Notes under the pieces: generated by a model
The model's input: the letters and a program-made list of their open reading frames with translations, nothing else
What the model was told of the DNA's origin: nothing
Database searches by the model: none
DNA from: Protonemura montana
Lineage: Eukaryota > Arthropoda > Insecta > Plecoptera > Nemouridae
Length of the DNA stretch: 64,000 nt
Assembly: GCA_947568835.1 (NCBI GenBank)
Contig: OX387603.1
Location: 18,748,651-18,812,650 of the forward strand
Direction: 5' to 3'
Translations under genes and position numbers: made by a program
In this document: piece after piece, positions 39,701-51,227 of the stretch
Numbering within the stretch: the stretch's first letter is position 1
Layout: each line of letters starts with the position of its first letter

Positions 39701-42700
39701 TGGGATAACCACGCTACTGTCCTCGTGGACTTTGTACACTTTTTGCTCTGTCTCCGGGAAACTTGGCGTCTCTGCGAAATTGAAACCCGTGGAATGAAAT
39801 GCTCATCGCACATCACTCGCCTGGACTCTTCAGGCCTTCAGGGTTTATGCCTCAGTCATGCCTTCAGGACTCTTCAAGTTCAGGGCCATATACATTTCCT
39901 TCGGACCATGGAGAGGAAGATACACTACTTTATTTATTCTTGCGATGCTTTTTTACTTGATAGGTTGTTGTTCTGTGCAACCATTACTTCCCAAAAATCG
40001 TATAGGTGCGCCACGGTTTTTTTATTAGCTATCTCGTCGATTAGAAGATCTGACCAGGTATAAGACACTGAAAAATGGATTAATTAGTGGGATTGAACGA
40101 CACACTGTTTTGACAACGGGCACTATGTCACTGGTCTTATGACGTCAGTGAATGAGTGGATGATGATGATGATAATGATCATGAAGTTTTCCTAGCCTTG
40201 AAAAGAGGAAAGGAAACCCGGTACCAGTACGTAGCTTCCCCTGTTGAAGAGTATCAAGAGAACTTCAGTCTTAACGTCCCTTTTCAAACAATAGGATTCT
40301 TCCAAAAGTCCATGCAGTCCTGAAGATATTTAGACTAACTTTCATCCCTCCATACCTCTCTCCTGAACAGAACTGGCCATGTACATGATGGTCACCCATC
40401 CCATACCTGACCTAGCGCAGTGTTATTTAACTTCAGTGACCTCACGAGAACCGGTGTTTCCTACGCGCCAAACAGTTCGGTGACATTGAAAAATCAGTTC
40501 CTTAACTTCCTCACTGCACGCATAACAAAACCAATTCATAGCATGTAAACACAAACATACAAAATGTCCGTTGGAAATATGCACTAACCTAATACTTGCA
40601 CTGATGTCGACTGACTGACAGATCCGGCAATATTCTGAACCACACACTCGTAGAGTCCTCGGTGTTGCTTCCCGGCATAGTGCACGACCAGGGTGTCGTT
40701 CTCCAGAGAGATCCCTTCTTGTTCCATCTGTAACGGGTCCAACACCTCCCCGTCTCTGTACCACGTGGTCTGGGGCGCTGGGTTGCCCACTAACACGTTG
40801 CAAGGCAGCTCTAGGCGTTGGCCAGCTACTACTGGCGACTCTGGGCTCAGTTGCGTTAGGATGTCCAACACTGGTTTTACTGTGAAGTGAATGCTAGCGA
40901 GTTAGAATGTGAATTACACGAAAGGTTGTGGAAACAGCAAGACTGGAAAAGTTTCGTTGAGTTTTCTTCAGGAATAAAACCAAATAATCGTGTTTCCAAG
41001 CGTTTTTTCCATAATTAATTTCTTTAACAGAATACAAGGAAAGTCAAAACTAAAACCTAACCTTCACGTTAACTTTTATAGCCATATAAATAATGCTCTA
41101 TTGTAAGAATTATAAAATATTATATATTACTTACTGACTCCAGTAATTGTGACATTTGTTTCAATTTCTTCTGAGCCGAAATCGTTCTCAGCCGAGCAAA
41201 CATAAACACCTCCATCGCCCAGTTCAATACCTATAACAATAATCACCAATCACTTTAAATCAACTCCATCAGAAACTTTCGACGGTGCTGCTAAGAATTG
41301 CAATGTTGGCGCACCTGTGATGGTCAAACTGCCTGAGAGGGTGGTTTCAAACTTGCTCCTGAGCAACTCCTTGCCATCCTTGCGTCGCCAGCTGATTTGC
41401 GGCGGGGGTTGGCCGATTGCCATGCACGGGATACTTCCGTTCTTGTTGATCTCCATCTGTATCACTGAAAACCGGGTGGAGTTTCAGGCCCCAGTTTAAT
41501 CACTTAAATAAGTAATGTCACGCAGTATTAGAGCTGTCACGTGCATGGCATCAATATAAAGTCAGTAACCAGACCACTGATCCTTCATTGAAGATAAAAC
41601 GAATCGTCAGGTGTGCGCCAACAGAAGACAGATAAAAAAATAGAAATTTAGACAGACATTTTTAAAATGTTCTCTATTGATATTATGCGTTCAAAACGTA
41701 CCCCTTAGCATGAATTGGTTAAATTTCTATATAATGTTTCCAAGTATTATGCGGTTTAGTAGATGATCAGTGTATCCTAAAAACGCAGGTGCATCGAGTT
41801 TCTAGCAACGGTACTTTGTTCCACTCCCGGGGTTGCATCACCTTGTTCCAGTCCCGATCTCGTCCTTTTCCCTTGCCCTTGACCCTCACCTTCTGGCGTC
41901 TGCACAAACTGAGGCGTTGAGCCAACATCTAACGTGACTAAATCGGTCTCCTTGCCGAGCCGGTTCTCCCCGACACAAGTGTACTCTCCTGCGTCGGTCG
42001 ACTGTGCGGCGAAGATCCTTAGAGCCCCATCAGGAAGCACCTACATGTCAGACAACATCTTACGTTATTGTTGAGGAGGAATTGCTACGCGACCAAATAA
42101 AATACCCCATTATCAGACTTCAGTTAACTAAAAGGTATTTTCGTTCACCTGGAAGTTGGTGGTGTTTGCTGATAATTCCTCTTTGTCCTTGAGCCAAGTT
42201 AGTGTCGGCTTGGGCGTCCCCTTCACGGCGCATTTTAGTGTCACTTGCTTTCCGACCTTTGTCACTTGTCTTCTATCCACGGCGGCCACAGAAGGAGGTT
42301 CTATGAACATCCCCTTCGACTTGCCGATGGCTGCAAATGTTCAATATGGCATAGTGATTCCAATAATTAGCGTACAATATGGCACGTCGATGGATACCGG
42401 TCTAATAATGCTTGGTTTGGTAGTAGTTAATCATACACTCTCTTAAAATCAGCAACCTATAATCTTTATTTTGCAATCCCTACTCAGTAATTCAGAAATG
42501 GCCACCTGCAAGTGGTCATCCATAAACTTTTTGTATCACATTTTCTGTACCCCAACGAAGATTGCATCTTCGTTGCCTGCTCCAAGGGCGACAAAAGTTT
42601 AAATATCTAGAGGAAATAGATTATCTAAAAGTCACCTTGCTCGACAGAGTTCTCTGCTATGCAGTGATACACCCCCTCGTCGCTTTGTTTCCCGTATTTC

Positions 42701-45700
42701 ACCCTGAGATCCAGTCCTCCGTCACGCTTGATCAGTTCTACTCGGCCGTCGTCCTGAAAAATACGTTAGGAGAGCGATACAATAAAATCTGATTTCTGTG
42801 CTTTTTCCTTTTGAACAGAAATGTACGCAACATGGACAATAGCTCATTTAGTTTTAACACGCCTACCGCTAACCATGCTATTGGTAGATTTTTGGCCACT
42901 CACGTAAATCTCTTTCCCGCTTTTCTCCCAGGAAATTGTAGGTACAGGTTTTCCCGTTGCCGAGCAGGAAAGCGTGAAGCCTTCCTTATACTGGAATTCG
43001 AACTTTCCCGGGCTGACTTGTATTTTGATCGGGTCTCTCATACTCAAGAAGATCTTGCTCTCCGCCTTACCACCTGCATCAACATTATAGACATTTCATA
43101 AACACCAACAGTTCCTCCTTGTCGTCGAACCATCGGCGATGTGTTAGGTTTCTTACCGTGATTTTCAGCTACACACTTGTACCACCCCTCATCATCGGAA
43201 GTCACAAACTGAATTATGAGGGTTCCGTTCTCCAGGATTTTGGTCCTGTAGTTGTTTTGAAGAGGTATTTCCACATCTAGACAAAGAGGTCGGTGTCATG
43301 ACAGACAATTACTAGTAATTTTCAGCACAGGACTGACGAGAAAATTAAAACTTTTTTGGTACTCAAAATATAAAATTATATATAATATACTCTTGGGTTC
43401 TGAGCGCTGATACCTTGTATGAGAGATGGTGTACGCTATTACAGATTCATTTGATTTAAGCCCGCATAAGATATCAGAATTTTGAATTTTGAGTTGATCT
43501 TCTCAGTTCATTACATATTGCGTGTATGACCATGCTGTAACAATCACTAAAGGGCCTGCAATAATACGACTTTAATCTGGCAGGTGGGTTTATTCTGGTT
43601 GGTGGCTCTTCACCTTTGGTTGGGTTGTGAAAGTCAGGTGTGATCTGAGTCCAGGACACGTTGAAGTTGATGAGACTGCTAACAGAGCAGTCCAGAACGG
43701 CGTTCTCGTTATGCTTCGTAACCACCCTCGCTGGCGCCTTGATGTGAGGAGCAGGACCTGCAAGTAATACAAGAGCGAACTAAAAAAAGGATATACCATT
43801 TTCAACTCGAGTTCTTGATTGAAATAAAAACGAGTGAAGTAATTAACTTGGAAATATAAAAAAACGTTCACTAAATGTCTACTGTATGTAGACATCAGCA
43901 TTAAGTTCGTAAAGTTTAACCCAATGCTATCAAGCAGCAATGACCTTGTGGGAAAGCAAAATATTCATATTTTTCACCAATTCGTTCAAAATCCACATCA
44001 AATTGGTACACATTCCGCTGCCAATGTGTCAGTATTTTTGGTCGACGCTAAATGTACCTGTGATGGTTAGCAGAGTAGACTTGGAAGTGGTCTGCCTCTC
44101 TGTATTAGACGCTTGACAACTGAAGTTTCCTCCAGAATCTTTCGTAGAGCTGGACAATTGCCATAGCACGTCCGTAGTCTGACTGCAAGCCACATGTGTA
44201 TTTATGTTAATTTGATCGGTGATTTAGAAAGGGCTGTTGCACGAGCCTTTTAAAATACATACAAAATGATTAAATATTAATAAACATGCATTTATTACAA
44301 TAACAATGGTACTTTTCAGCGGCGTAACAGGATTTGAGGCTTGTGTAAGAGGTGAGGGGAGTGGGGAAAGAACATTAAATCAAGGGCGCCAACTAAATTT
44401 TTTAAATAGTATCCCATTTTTTTATCTGCCCCTATTGCAGTACGAGACATTTAGGGAAAGCTTTAATGAGAGTAGGGAGCAGGCTGTAGATTTAATTGCA
44501 GTACTGGAGGGTTGTGTTTGTAGCACTTTTATCATGGAATAAGTTCAGATTTATTTTGATTGCACATTATTGCTCGACGTCAGAAGTAAGGCTGATTTTA
44601 ATTTTAAATTATGTAAAACAAATTATATTGGGAAAGATCTCTGTATAACGCTCTAGCAAATAGTTTCAAGAAAGAAATACTTTTCTAGTCTAAGCTAAAG
44701 GAATTCCTGATTTCCCGCGTTTTTATTCAATAGATGAATTTTTACGTTGCACTTTGAATCATATAATAACATTTATAACAAACGACGTGGTTAATTTTTA
44801 AGAATATCTTCGGGATTTGAATTGTACTATTTGAATTTATTTATTGAACTGGCGTTTCTGATATAATGTATCATTATCTATGGGAAATAAATTGAAATTG
44901 AAATTGAAATTGTGTGGGTAGTTTAGTGTGTTGAGTGTATGAGATTACTGACTATTTTAATTAGCATCCGTACGCGTGAGAGTAATGTTTTTGTTTTGTT
45001 TTAAAACCATGCTAAAGATCTCCTGGTCACTTCTTACTTGTACTTCTTAGCATCGCTGATGGGCCTGCCGTCTTTGAACCAGCGCACGTGGAAAGGAATC
45101 AGCGACTCGACATAACACTTGAGCAGCGTGGGTTGGTTGATCCAACTCGACTGCTCGGCTGTCATGTGTACGATTGGCGGCTCTAAAACCACCCAGAACC
45201 AAACATGTAGATCCTCGTATGCATGGGGTGCATTTGGGATGTTTGTATTATTTTAGTCCTCGGTTTGGTACCAATTTTTGAGAAGTTATTAGCGTTCCTG
45301 ATAATAAAAAAGACTTACCAGCTCTTTGCGATTGTATTGTTGTCGATGTTAGGCGTTTTAAGGGCGTGCCGTCCAAACCAACACCTTCCACCTGCAAAAA
45401 AAAATCAATTTCCTGACTATTTGCTTTGTTGTAGGACATTGAGTGGCAAAAAAAAAACGAATTAAAATCATCAGTCAAAATGAAATTGAGTATAAAAAAG
45501 GGTATCTATTCCATATCCATTGCACCCTGAAAATCTGTGCGTGACTTTAAGGGTAAACCTACCCCCAAGTAGAAGAAGTCATTCGAGGGCACGAAGTGGT
45601 TGACACCGTAGAGACCAGGGATTTGTGGGATCGGATGCAAGGGCAGTTCCTTCAGGGTGGTGCCATTCGCTGGGTCAACGATCAGCACTTTGGTCAGGTT

Positions 45701-48700
45701 GAACACGTTTTCCATGTCGCTCGTTTGGATCAGAATCGAATTGGGGAAACCTGTCGGGGAAAAAACAATGTGCAGTAAAGTTGCAACGATATATATTTAT
45801 TACTTGTACGCTAATATGGGAGTAAGATTATGCAACAATTATGTTGATGGATAAAGTGGCGTTGCCAGGAGGGGAGCAGCAGGTGACGTCGCTAGGAAAA
45901 AAACGCAAGAAGCACAAATACCTGACGTCATTTTCACATCTGTTATATATTAGAAAAATAAATAATAATTACGAAATAATTGAGCCCCCCATTACTAGGC
46001 GTTTATCAGATTTCAAAGAAAAGAAATCTGAAGATTTATAATGCATGGCTTATTATGTAATATGGCTAGACAGAAAATGTTCTATCAAGGATTTAAAAAT
46101 AACATCCGCGCGCGGTGGTTCAAGCTAACAATCTAAGTAAATGCCTAATTAATAGTTTGAAATGTTTGCTTGCAACGTTTAGATTTGCTCAAAAATATGA
46201 CTTGGTTTGAATAACGTTGAAAAAAGAATAATAAAGATTTATTAATAATAATTAATAAAGCAATGCATGCACTCAAAATGATCGAACCAAGCAATTATCT
46301 GTTGCGATAACCTACCAGACAGAGAAGAGAACACATTTTATGTTTTACATCCAGAACACGTGCCAACAAGCAGTCATCAAATTGGAATTTGCTTACGCCT
46401 GAGCGGTCGATGAAAAGTCTCGGACATCCTTTCCGTCTCTACGACCGAGAAACCGAAGTCGAAGTCGAAGTCGCTCTTGCCCGTCGAGCGAACTGTGTGC
46501 TCCGAGTCGCTGTGCACCCTCACGTGCCACTGCCCCGGGTCAGGTTCAACCACGTTCACCACAAGGACGTTGGGCAACGTTAGCAGAGGCTGCAGCTGCG
46601 GCAAGCTGTCCACGATCTGCAGGCGTTGGCAGGAAGTTAGGGGTGTAAGGGATGGGTACGGGCCCTATTGATAGTACGACTCTTGTAAGTTTATTCTGCT
46701 GTTACACGTGGAGGTATTTATCTGGAATCACTATAAAAGTGTTTTAATTATTTTAAAACGCTTCACGCCATTCACTCCTCCAATGAAAGCTCCTAAATCT
46801 CTCTAAACTTATACAGGGAATCAAAATGAAAATCACATTGCAGAAAGTAGGCAGAGATGCTGTATGAAAGCATGGTATCTGAAGGTCCGAGCAATTTATG
46901 AGCTCTGATTGTTTAAAAGTTTGAATTCTGTACCTTCCCGGCGGGGTTGGTGACGTCGATGGTAGGGTTGAGTCCTGTAACGGACACGCTGAACTCCTGC
47001 AGCGTCTCATCGACTAAAATGTCGTGGTGGTCGGTAGACGCCGTCGGCACATCCACCGACAACAAATTCACGCGTCGCGTCTGCAGCGAAGCCTGCACGA
47101 ACTTCAGCACCTGCGTAACGATTCGAATTGGAAATTTAAATTGTTTATTTTTGTAAGTTGTAATTTTTATTGGTATTTTATTTAAACAGTTATTAATTAC
47201 ATTTTAGTCAAGCTAGCTAACGTCCCTATGTCCCTATATAACTTACACTGCCATATAACACGGCGATAATATGTAACTTAAATTATCTTACTCTTTGTTG
47301 AGAGAACTGCGATGGATAATAATATATTGCAATCAGTTTCCTTTTAAGAAGTGAAAAAATTAAAGAAAATCAATAATATCGCTACATTGTAGCGATTGTT
47401 TGCAACAATTTTCTTTTGTCGCTTGATTCTTTGTGTGCTGGCACTCGGGCAACATTAACGCTCTTAACGCTTGCACGCCTCCACTGATGGCCTCGCCGAG
47501 CGCATTCCGCGAAATGTTTGCTCCGATTGTACATCCCATTCCCATGCATTCCCAATGCCAGGCGAGAGACGGACGCTCTTTCGCCATGCAAACGGCTGCC
47601 TGCACGAATCTCCCCGATGTAGACGTGCTGCGCGGGCTGCGCGCCTGGTGACAACGCGCTGCGACAGAGATCGCGCTGTCCGGCGCTTTGCAATCCCTGT
47701 CACTGCGGTCCAATCCCAGCACAGTATGGCGCTTACCTTGCCATTGAGCGCAAGGCGAACCCTATTCCAACGCGGCGCGATTGGTATGACTAAAGCATCG
47801 GAAAGCAGCGCGCTACATTATCGCGGAGAACTTGAAAGCAATCTACGGCCATTCTATAGAACGCAGAACTGATTCATTTTAGAAATTCACGAAGAAAGAT
47901 AAAAGAAACTAATTCGTTTCGAAATATTTTGTTGTGATTTCCCATTTTCCTGTGTTGAAAAAAATAGGGGCTACATTTTGTGCAGAAAATTGCACATAGT
48001 GTTCAATTAATTTAATTGGTTACAGTCACCAATTATAACCTAGGGCCTGCAGTAAAGCAGAAGTGAAGTTAAGAAATCAATGTGTGGTTTTGGTTTTGGT
48101 TTCCGATAATAAATTCTGATTATACTATCATGAATTTGCCGTGATTTAGATTTTAGACAGCATTTCAAAGGAATCTTTCAGTATTTATTGCAGTCCGATT
48201 ACGACGCATGGGACCTTAACGATGCTTTTATTCATTTGAGGGGGCCGGCTTCCTGATAACCCCCACCTAAAAACACACCCCACCCCATCTGTCAGCTATA
48301 AGCGCGCCTGTCTGACTGAACGGTGGGAGAGCCGGCTTTGCTAAGCTGACTTTCGGCAAAGCTTTCGGTGCTGGGATTTCGACGTCACGTCGCCATTCGC
48401 CAGGCGAATGACGTGAACCTGCCGACTGTCGGGCCAGGGAAGCAGCATCGATCGTGCTCTCAGTGCCGGTCTCGAGTCGATAGCTCGACGCGTCGTGTGC
48501 AAGGGCATTCGCCTCACAGAGATCTTTGGCTCGGTTATCCAGATGGAAACAATCGGTGTTTGCGTTTAGTGCCAGTCAGTAACGATGTTAATTCGCGATA
48601 ACGTCTATTGTTTTCATAATTGTTTTTCATGTGATTTCTTAATTCTGGGTAGAAATGTTATTTTTTCAATCATTATCCAGTTTTCAATTCACTATGATAA

Positions 48701-50673
48701 CATTCATTCCATGTTTAATCCATCACGATTGAACCCCCCCCCCCCGCTCCCTCTGTGAAATATCAAACTCAAACGGCGAATGAGAACTGGATGAAATATA
48801 ATTTTGAGGAAAATCGGTACCATCACGTCGTTCCTGTGTTCATGTCCCATGTGCAATCTGCTGATAGCCTGAAGAGAAATTACTTTTTTCTGCGACTTGA
48901 TCTCACGGCTGCTTCTTATACTTTTTACTTGGAGAAATGCATCTCGTCATAGTTCGGCCTCTGGGTTTGTACCTAACCATAAAGGGATCGATAGTCGGAA
49001 TCGAAGGAAGGAATGAATGCAAAAAATAATAACAGTTCGTGTAAGAACTACCATGCAGATGGTAAAAACCAATTGACGGACTCACATCCTTGACGTCGGT
49101 CTTGTTGAGGTTGAACACTTGGCCCGAACTGGTGGAGGCGATTTTCTCGAACACTTGGTATCCCATCTTGGCCTTCTCTTTTTCGTCGCCGCAGTACCCA
49201 GTCATCACGAACACGATCTTAAGCAAAACAAGTGGGATATAATGATGGGAGTAATTTGAAATAGATTATCTTTTTTTACTAACAAAAAAAGGAAATGTGT
49301 ATGAGAATATTGTCCTAATCTGTCGAAAATAAGCTTGAGAAGCTACGCGAGATACACAAGAACAGTAGCAATAATAATCCAACTCTTGTGGAAAGTGGAG
49401 AGCCCTGGTCCTGGCATCAGTTGAAGCTTTTTGTCCCTGGTGACCCCTAACCGAATTCTCTGATAGAAACAATTTAATTAGTTACACATGGATTGTAGCG
49501 GCTGCCCATTCAAAGCAGAATCGAAGCGGTTTCAACTTACAAGATAGAACCAAAACGCACTCTGAAATAACATCTATAGGTACTGGGCATCAGATAAATG
49601 TCTGGTTCTCTCAGCCATCAGCGGTGCAAGAACTGGGGTATTGCCGTTCTTCAACGCTTACACTGAACGCATTACTCTCAACCTGTACCTATCCAGTTCC
49701 AGTGGTCCAACACCAAAATACACTTCTCTTCGTGAATATGACATCTCAACCGCATCTCAAAAGTTGTTTCTCGTACCTGACTCTGCTTCTTCTGGATGAG
49801 CTGTTGAACTTCCGGCAACAGCCGATAGTCCTTGGCCGTAGCATCGGTGAACACGTAGATGAACGAGTTTGGTAGACTAAGCTCGAGTGCCAACTTGATG
49901 GCTCCCACAGCCATCTCGGGGCAGTCGCCGCCCCCCGATATGTCGATCCTCTTGAGAGCCTGACGGAGTTGCTCGGGGTCGGTCGTCACTGTTGCCGGCC
50001 CGATTACTGAGGGGTGCAAGAATCTCTCTTAGTGATCTCTCAATGACAAACTACAAAAACTTGACTGGTTTCGTTCTCAAATTGAGGAATCATGCATCCT
50101 ATAGTCAAAATATGTGAGAGAAGAGGTGAATGAAACACGTATTTAGATGAACTACAACATCTCTGATTGCCACAAGACTTTGACTTTGAGCCAACAGAAT
50201 CGATTGATTGAAATCAGCGTATGATCCATTGAATTCAAACACTCTACTAGGTGCGTTCCTCAGAATGTCAAATATTTAACTCTGCGGTCAATGCATTGTA
50301 TGTGAAAAAGGAGGACCGGCAACGCAGCTTTCGATTCCTAGTACCCTTTGACTGCAATCCCCTGCAACCATACTTACAGATGCATCAGCAAATCTTTTCC
50401 TGTAGGAAAAATGGTGCCACATTAACCAAGCACAAGTTCAACTCAAGTCCAGGTTGTGCTACACCTTGTTAGTGATTTTATCCCACAAACCGCCTCACCC
50501 GGGTCGAAGAACGGCACGAGCACGTAGTTCTCGATGGGGTTGTCGTGTCGAGCCATGATCGCCTCCATGATAAGGTGGGCACCCTCCTTGACCTGCACGA
50601 GGTCGTCCCACATCGAGCCCGTTCCGTCGAAGACAAACGCGAGCGACGCCTTGGTACCGTGGCCTCTCGTAGC
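24154..50673 (-). CDS. HMCN1: Hemicentin, compact form (vWA, 17 Ig, 4 TSP1, G2F, 3 EGF)
   Basis: 51 exons from 50673 to 24154 are phase-compatible throughout and encode about 2802 residues, to which a probable first exon adds 317. Order: von Willebrand A domain, the hemicentin-specific segment after it, 17 I-set Ig domains, 4 thrombospondin type 1 repeats, a nidogen-type G2F domain, calcium-binding EGF repeats and the hemicentin/fibulin C-terminal module ending at TAG. Hemicentins are giant secreted matrix proteins of basement membranes and cell-cell or tissue-tissue junctions. This one is much shorter than vertebrate HMCN1 (44 Ig, 6 TSP1) or worm HIM-4 (48 Ig). Nearly all Ig domains start at phase-1 introns. 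Whether it corresponds to vertebrate HMCN1 or HMCN2 is not meaningful, because that split is vertebrate-specific. Separate entries give each block and its exons. Confidence 0.93.
24956..26862 (-). CDS. HMCN1: Hemicentin EGF-like repeats and linker
   Basis: Exons 26862-26570, 26109-25987, 25624-25412 and 25082-24956. Two complete calcium-binding EGF modules are seen ([20 protein letters not shown], then [20 protein letters not shown]). A linker exon ([16 protein letters not shown], ending [14 protein letters not shown]) corresponds to the Arg/Tyr-rich insert between EGFs of vertebrate hemicentin. A third module follows ([18 protein letters not shown]). The calcium-binding D-x-D/N-E-C signature is present in all three. 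Vertebrate hemicentin-1 has about eight such repeats, so the array is reduced here. Confidence 0.9.
25105..25123. repeat. (TA)n microsatellite
   Basis: About nine TA dinucleotides just upstream of a hemicentin EGF exon acceptor. Confidence 0.8.
27060..27700 (-). mobile_element. Decayed non-LTR retrotransposon (reverse transcriptase C-terminal part)
   Basis: On the minus strand the segment reads [20 protein letters not shown], then after a frame change [20 protein letters not shown], and further on [20 protein letters not shown]. This is the hallmark (P-I-x-E-Y-A-x-x-x-W-D, then K-x-x-x-x-I-E-K-x-Q-R-x-A-A-R) of the thumb/C-terminal region of CR1/Jockey-type reverse transcriptases. Several frameshifts and stops make it a dead 5'-truncated copy. 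It lies in the same orientation as hemicentin, in the intron between exons 27935-27806 and 26862-26570. Confidence 0.8.
27806..28894 (-). CDS. HMCN1: Hemicentin nidogen-like G2F domain
   Basis: Exons 28894-28579, 28243-28112 and 27935-27806. The block runs from [17 protein letters not shown] through [19 protein letters not shown] and [11 protein letters not shown] to [32 protein letters not shown]. It aligns along its length with the G2F beta-barrel of hemicentin and nidogen (DYIQTGPGQLYAYSTRLF in vertebrates). It is placed between the TSP1 and EGF blocks, as in all hemicentins. Confidence 0.9.
29158..31023 (-). CDS. HMCN1: Hemicentin thrombospondin type 1 repeats (four)
   Basis: One exon per repeat: 31023-30854, 30566-30408, 29900-29717 and 29297-29158. 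Each has the WxxWxxW/C-S-x-T/S-C core: [54 protein letters not shown] and [18 protein letters not shown]. The Trp residues (C-mannosylation sites in the family) and six cysteines per repeat are conserved. Vertebrate hemicentin-1 has six repeats. Confidence 0.92.
31462..45182 (-). CDS. HMCN1: Hemicentin I-set immunoglobulin array (17 domains)
   Basis: Exons: 45182-45038, 44182-44058, 43757-43614, 43276-43157, 43073-42904, 42753-42636, 42330-42149, 42040-41890, 41464-41315, 41230-41135, 40879-40589, 39771-39624, 39531-39404, 39305-39128, 39051-38957, 38796-38521, 38432-38283, 38212-38081, 37997-37876, 37268-37092, 36567-36454, 34942-34762, 34495-34357, 34088-33780, 33617-33469, 33044-32763, 32595-32408, 32311-32212, 32129-32005, 31621-31462. 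Each domain has the B-strand Cys, the C-strand Trp (PxxTWxKD) and the DxGxYxC F-strand. Most are split by one central intron. Domains 6, 9 and 15 are single-exon. Exon 34088-33780 carries the second half of one domain and the first half of the next. All boundaries keep frame. Confidence 0.9.
35848..35872 (+). repeat. GC-rich core element, copy A
   Basis: The core CCAGGCGCGCATGCCACGGA sits in a GC-rich island of about 330 bp (35800-36130) inside an AT-rich hemicentin intron. The island around it is not obviously alike between copies. The core can be read as PGAHATEK. Confidence 0.6.
36655..37075 (+). mobile_element. 5S-rRNA-derived SINE copy 2 (best preserved)
   Basis: CCGAAGTTAAGCAACACTGA at 36666, with CTGGGTCGGGTATTGGATGGGTGACC to about 36713, is a 5S rRNA internal promoter (A box, intermediate element, C box). 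About 360 bp of unrelated body follows: TTCTGTTTGAGAGAGAGGTT, the GGAGGAATCCTGTTATTCG segment, CAGGAGTAGGTATACTTG, TTAGGTTCGTCATAACCC and an end CAATTGTTAAAACAGTGCGT. It lies antisense in the hemicentin intron between exons 37268-37092 and 36567-36454. Confidence 0.8.
37489..37505. repeat. Poly-C run of 17
   Basis: Seventeen C residues in a hemicentin intron. Length is prone to sequencing error. Confidence 0.85.
40085..40460 (-). mobile_element. 5S-rRNA-derived SINE copy 3
   Basis: On the minus strand, GAAGTTAAATAACACTGCGC at about 40436, then TAGGTCAGGTATGGGATGGGTGACC, is the 5S head. The body has TTCTGTTCAGGAGAGAGGTA and ends TTGTCAAAACAGTGTGTCGT near 40100. It sits in the hemicentin intron between exons 40879-40589 and 39771-39624, in gene sense. 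Confidence 0.75.
44620..44915 (+). mobile_element. LINE 3' end with (AAATTG)n tail
   Basis: The plus strand encodes KLKEFLISR followed in the next frame by RFYSIDEFL. Together they give the usual C-terminus of arthropod LINE ORF2 ([21 protein letters not shown]), broken by one frameshift. About 150 bp later the element ends in GGGAAATAAATTGAAATTG repeats at 44881-44912, a microsatellite-like tail typical of non-LTR elements. It is inserted antisense in the hemicentin intron between exons 45182-45038 and 44182-44058. Confidence 0.7.
45319..47110 (-). CDS. HMCN1: Hemicentin segment between vWA and Ig array
   Basis: Exons 47110-46934, 46616-46397, 45750-45563 and 45391-45319. The text runs [18 protein letters not shown], then [53 protein letters not shown]. 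It matches the non-Ig region of vertebrate hemicentins (VSLSGPSPMIEIRNPLGK, then WNISDFVPPNEAFFLK), thought to be beta-sandwich domains. The donor after exon 46616-46397 (CAGGC|GTAAGC) was chosen by phase. Confidence 0.88.
47625..47650 (-). repeat. GC-rich core element, copy B
   Basis: On the minus strand CACCAGGCGCGCAGCCCGCG, within a GC-rich island at about 47430-47860, in the hemicentin intron between exons 49217-49086 and 47110-46934. This is the only copy on the hemicentin sense strand. It reads as PGAQPAQ. Confidence 0.6.
48734..48745. repeat. Poly-C run of 12
   Basis: Twelve C residues in the hemicentin intron between exons 49217-49086 and 47110-46934. Confidence 0.85.
49086..50673 (-). 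CDS. HMCN1: Hemicentin von Willebrand A domain
   Basis: Exons 50673-50499, 50006-49777 and 49217-49086. [20 protein letters not shown] carries the metal-ion-dependent adhesion site in the form used by hemicentins (D-x-T-G-S). It is followed by [64 protein letters not shown] and [16 protein letters not shown], all close to vertebrate hemicentin-1. The acceptor at 50673 starts GCT in phase 0, so an upstream exon must supply the signal peptide. Confidence 0.93.
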
Positions 50674-51203
50674 CTGGAAGACCAGTGGGTGTAAGACTTT
50701 AGAGGTGTATGATCGAGGCGTCGAATGCTACGAGTGAATCATCACGCTTTGAAGAGGCTCAGTAGGGATTTGCTTTCGAGGAAAACGGATTCATTTGGGA
50801 AACTGCTTTTGAGGAAAAATACTTATATTTGCTGGTATCTGCTGACTGAAATGATTCATTTAGAAGAAAATTACAAGTCAAATATTGATGCTGTTTGCTG
50901 AATGCATTTTGTATGCTCATTTTTTCAGTTCTGCGAGTATGACCGCTAATAACGAGCCCTTTAATATGCTAATCACCCTTTGGGAAGGTCACGTACCCTC
51001 AACGGGTTTCAACACTGAATTCACGCATTTTGTTCATGATATTGGCAACATTTTAGCACTGAACTCTTAAGAAAAAATTATGCCAAAGCTGATTTCAATG
51101 AGAGGCTATCTTGTTGACGTGCTCCGACGCTGCTCGGTGGTGATCGGTGGACGCTGGCGTGGTGGAGTCGCCGACGTTGTGGCAGAAAGTGAGTTGCCAG
51201 CTG

Positions 51204-51227
51204 CCCGGCGCTCATGCGACGGGAGAA
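51204..51227 (+). repeat. GC-rich core element, copy C
   Basis: CCCGGCGCTCATGCGACGGG, within a GC-rich island at about 51110-51350. It is the most diverged core, but most changes fall at third codon positions of a PGAHATGE reading. Confidence 0.5.

Noticed and set aside
47360-47722. Overlapping GC-rich open frames of 72-133 codons on both strands
   Set aside because: They lie in one GC-rich island around copy B of the core element. Open frames in all directions are expected from the base composition, and none has a domain, signal peptide or splice context.
48340-48600. Seventh copy of the GC-rich core element
   Set aside because: The island is GC-rich and has CCAGGCGAATGACG, but the match to the core stops after CCAGGCG, too short to count.
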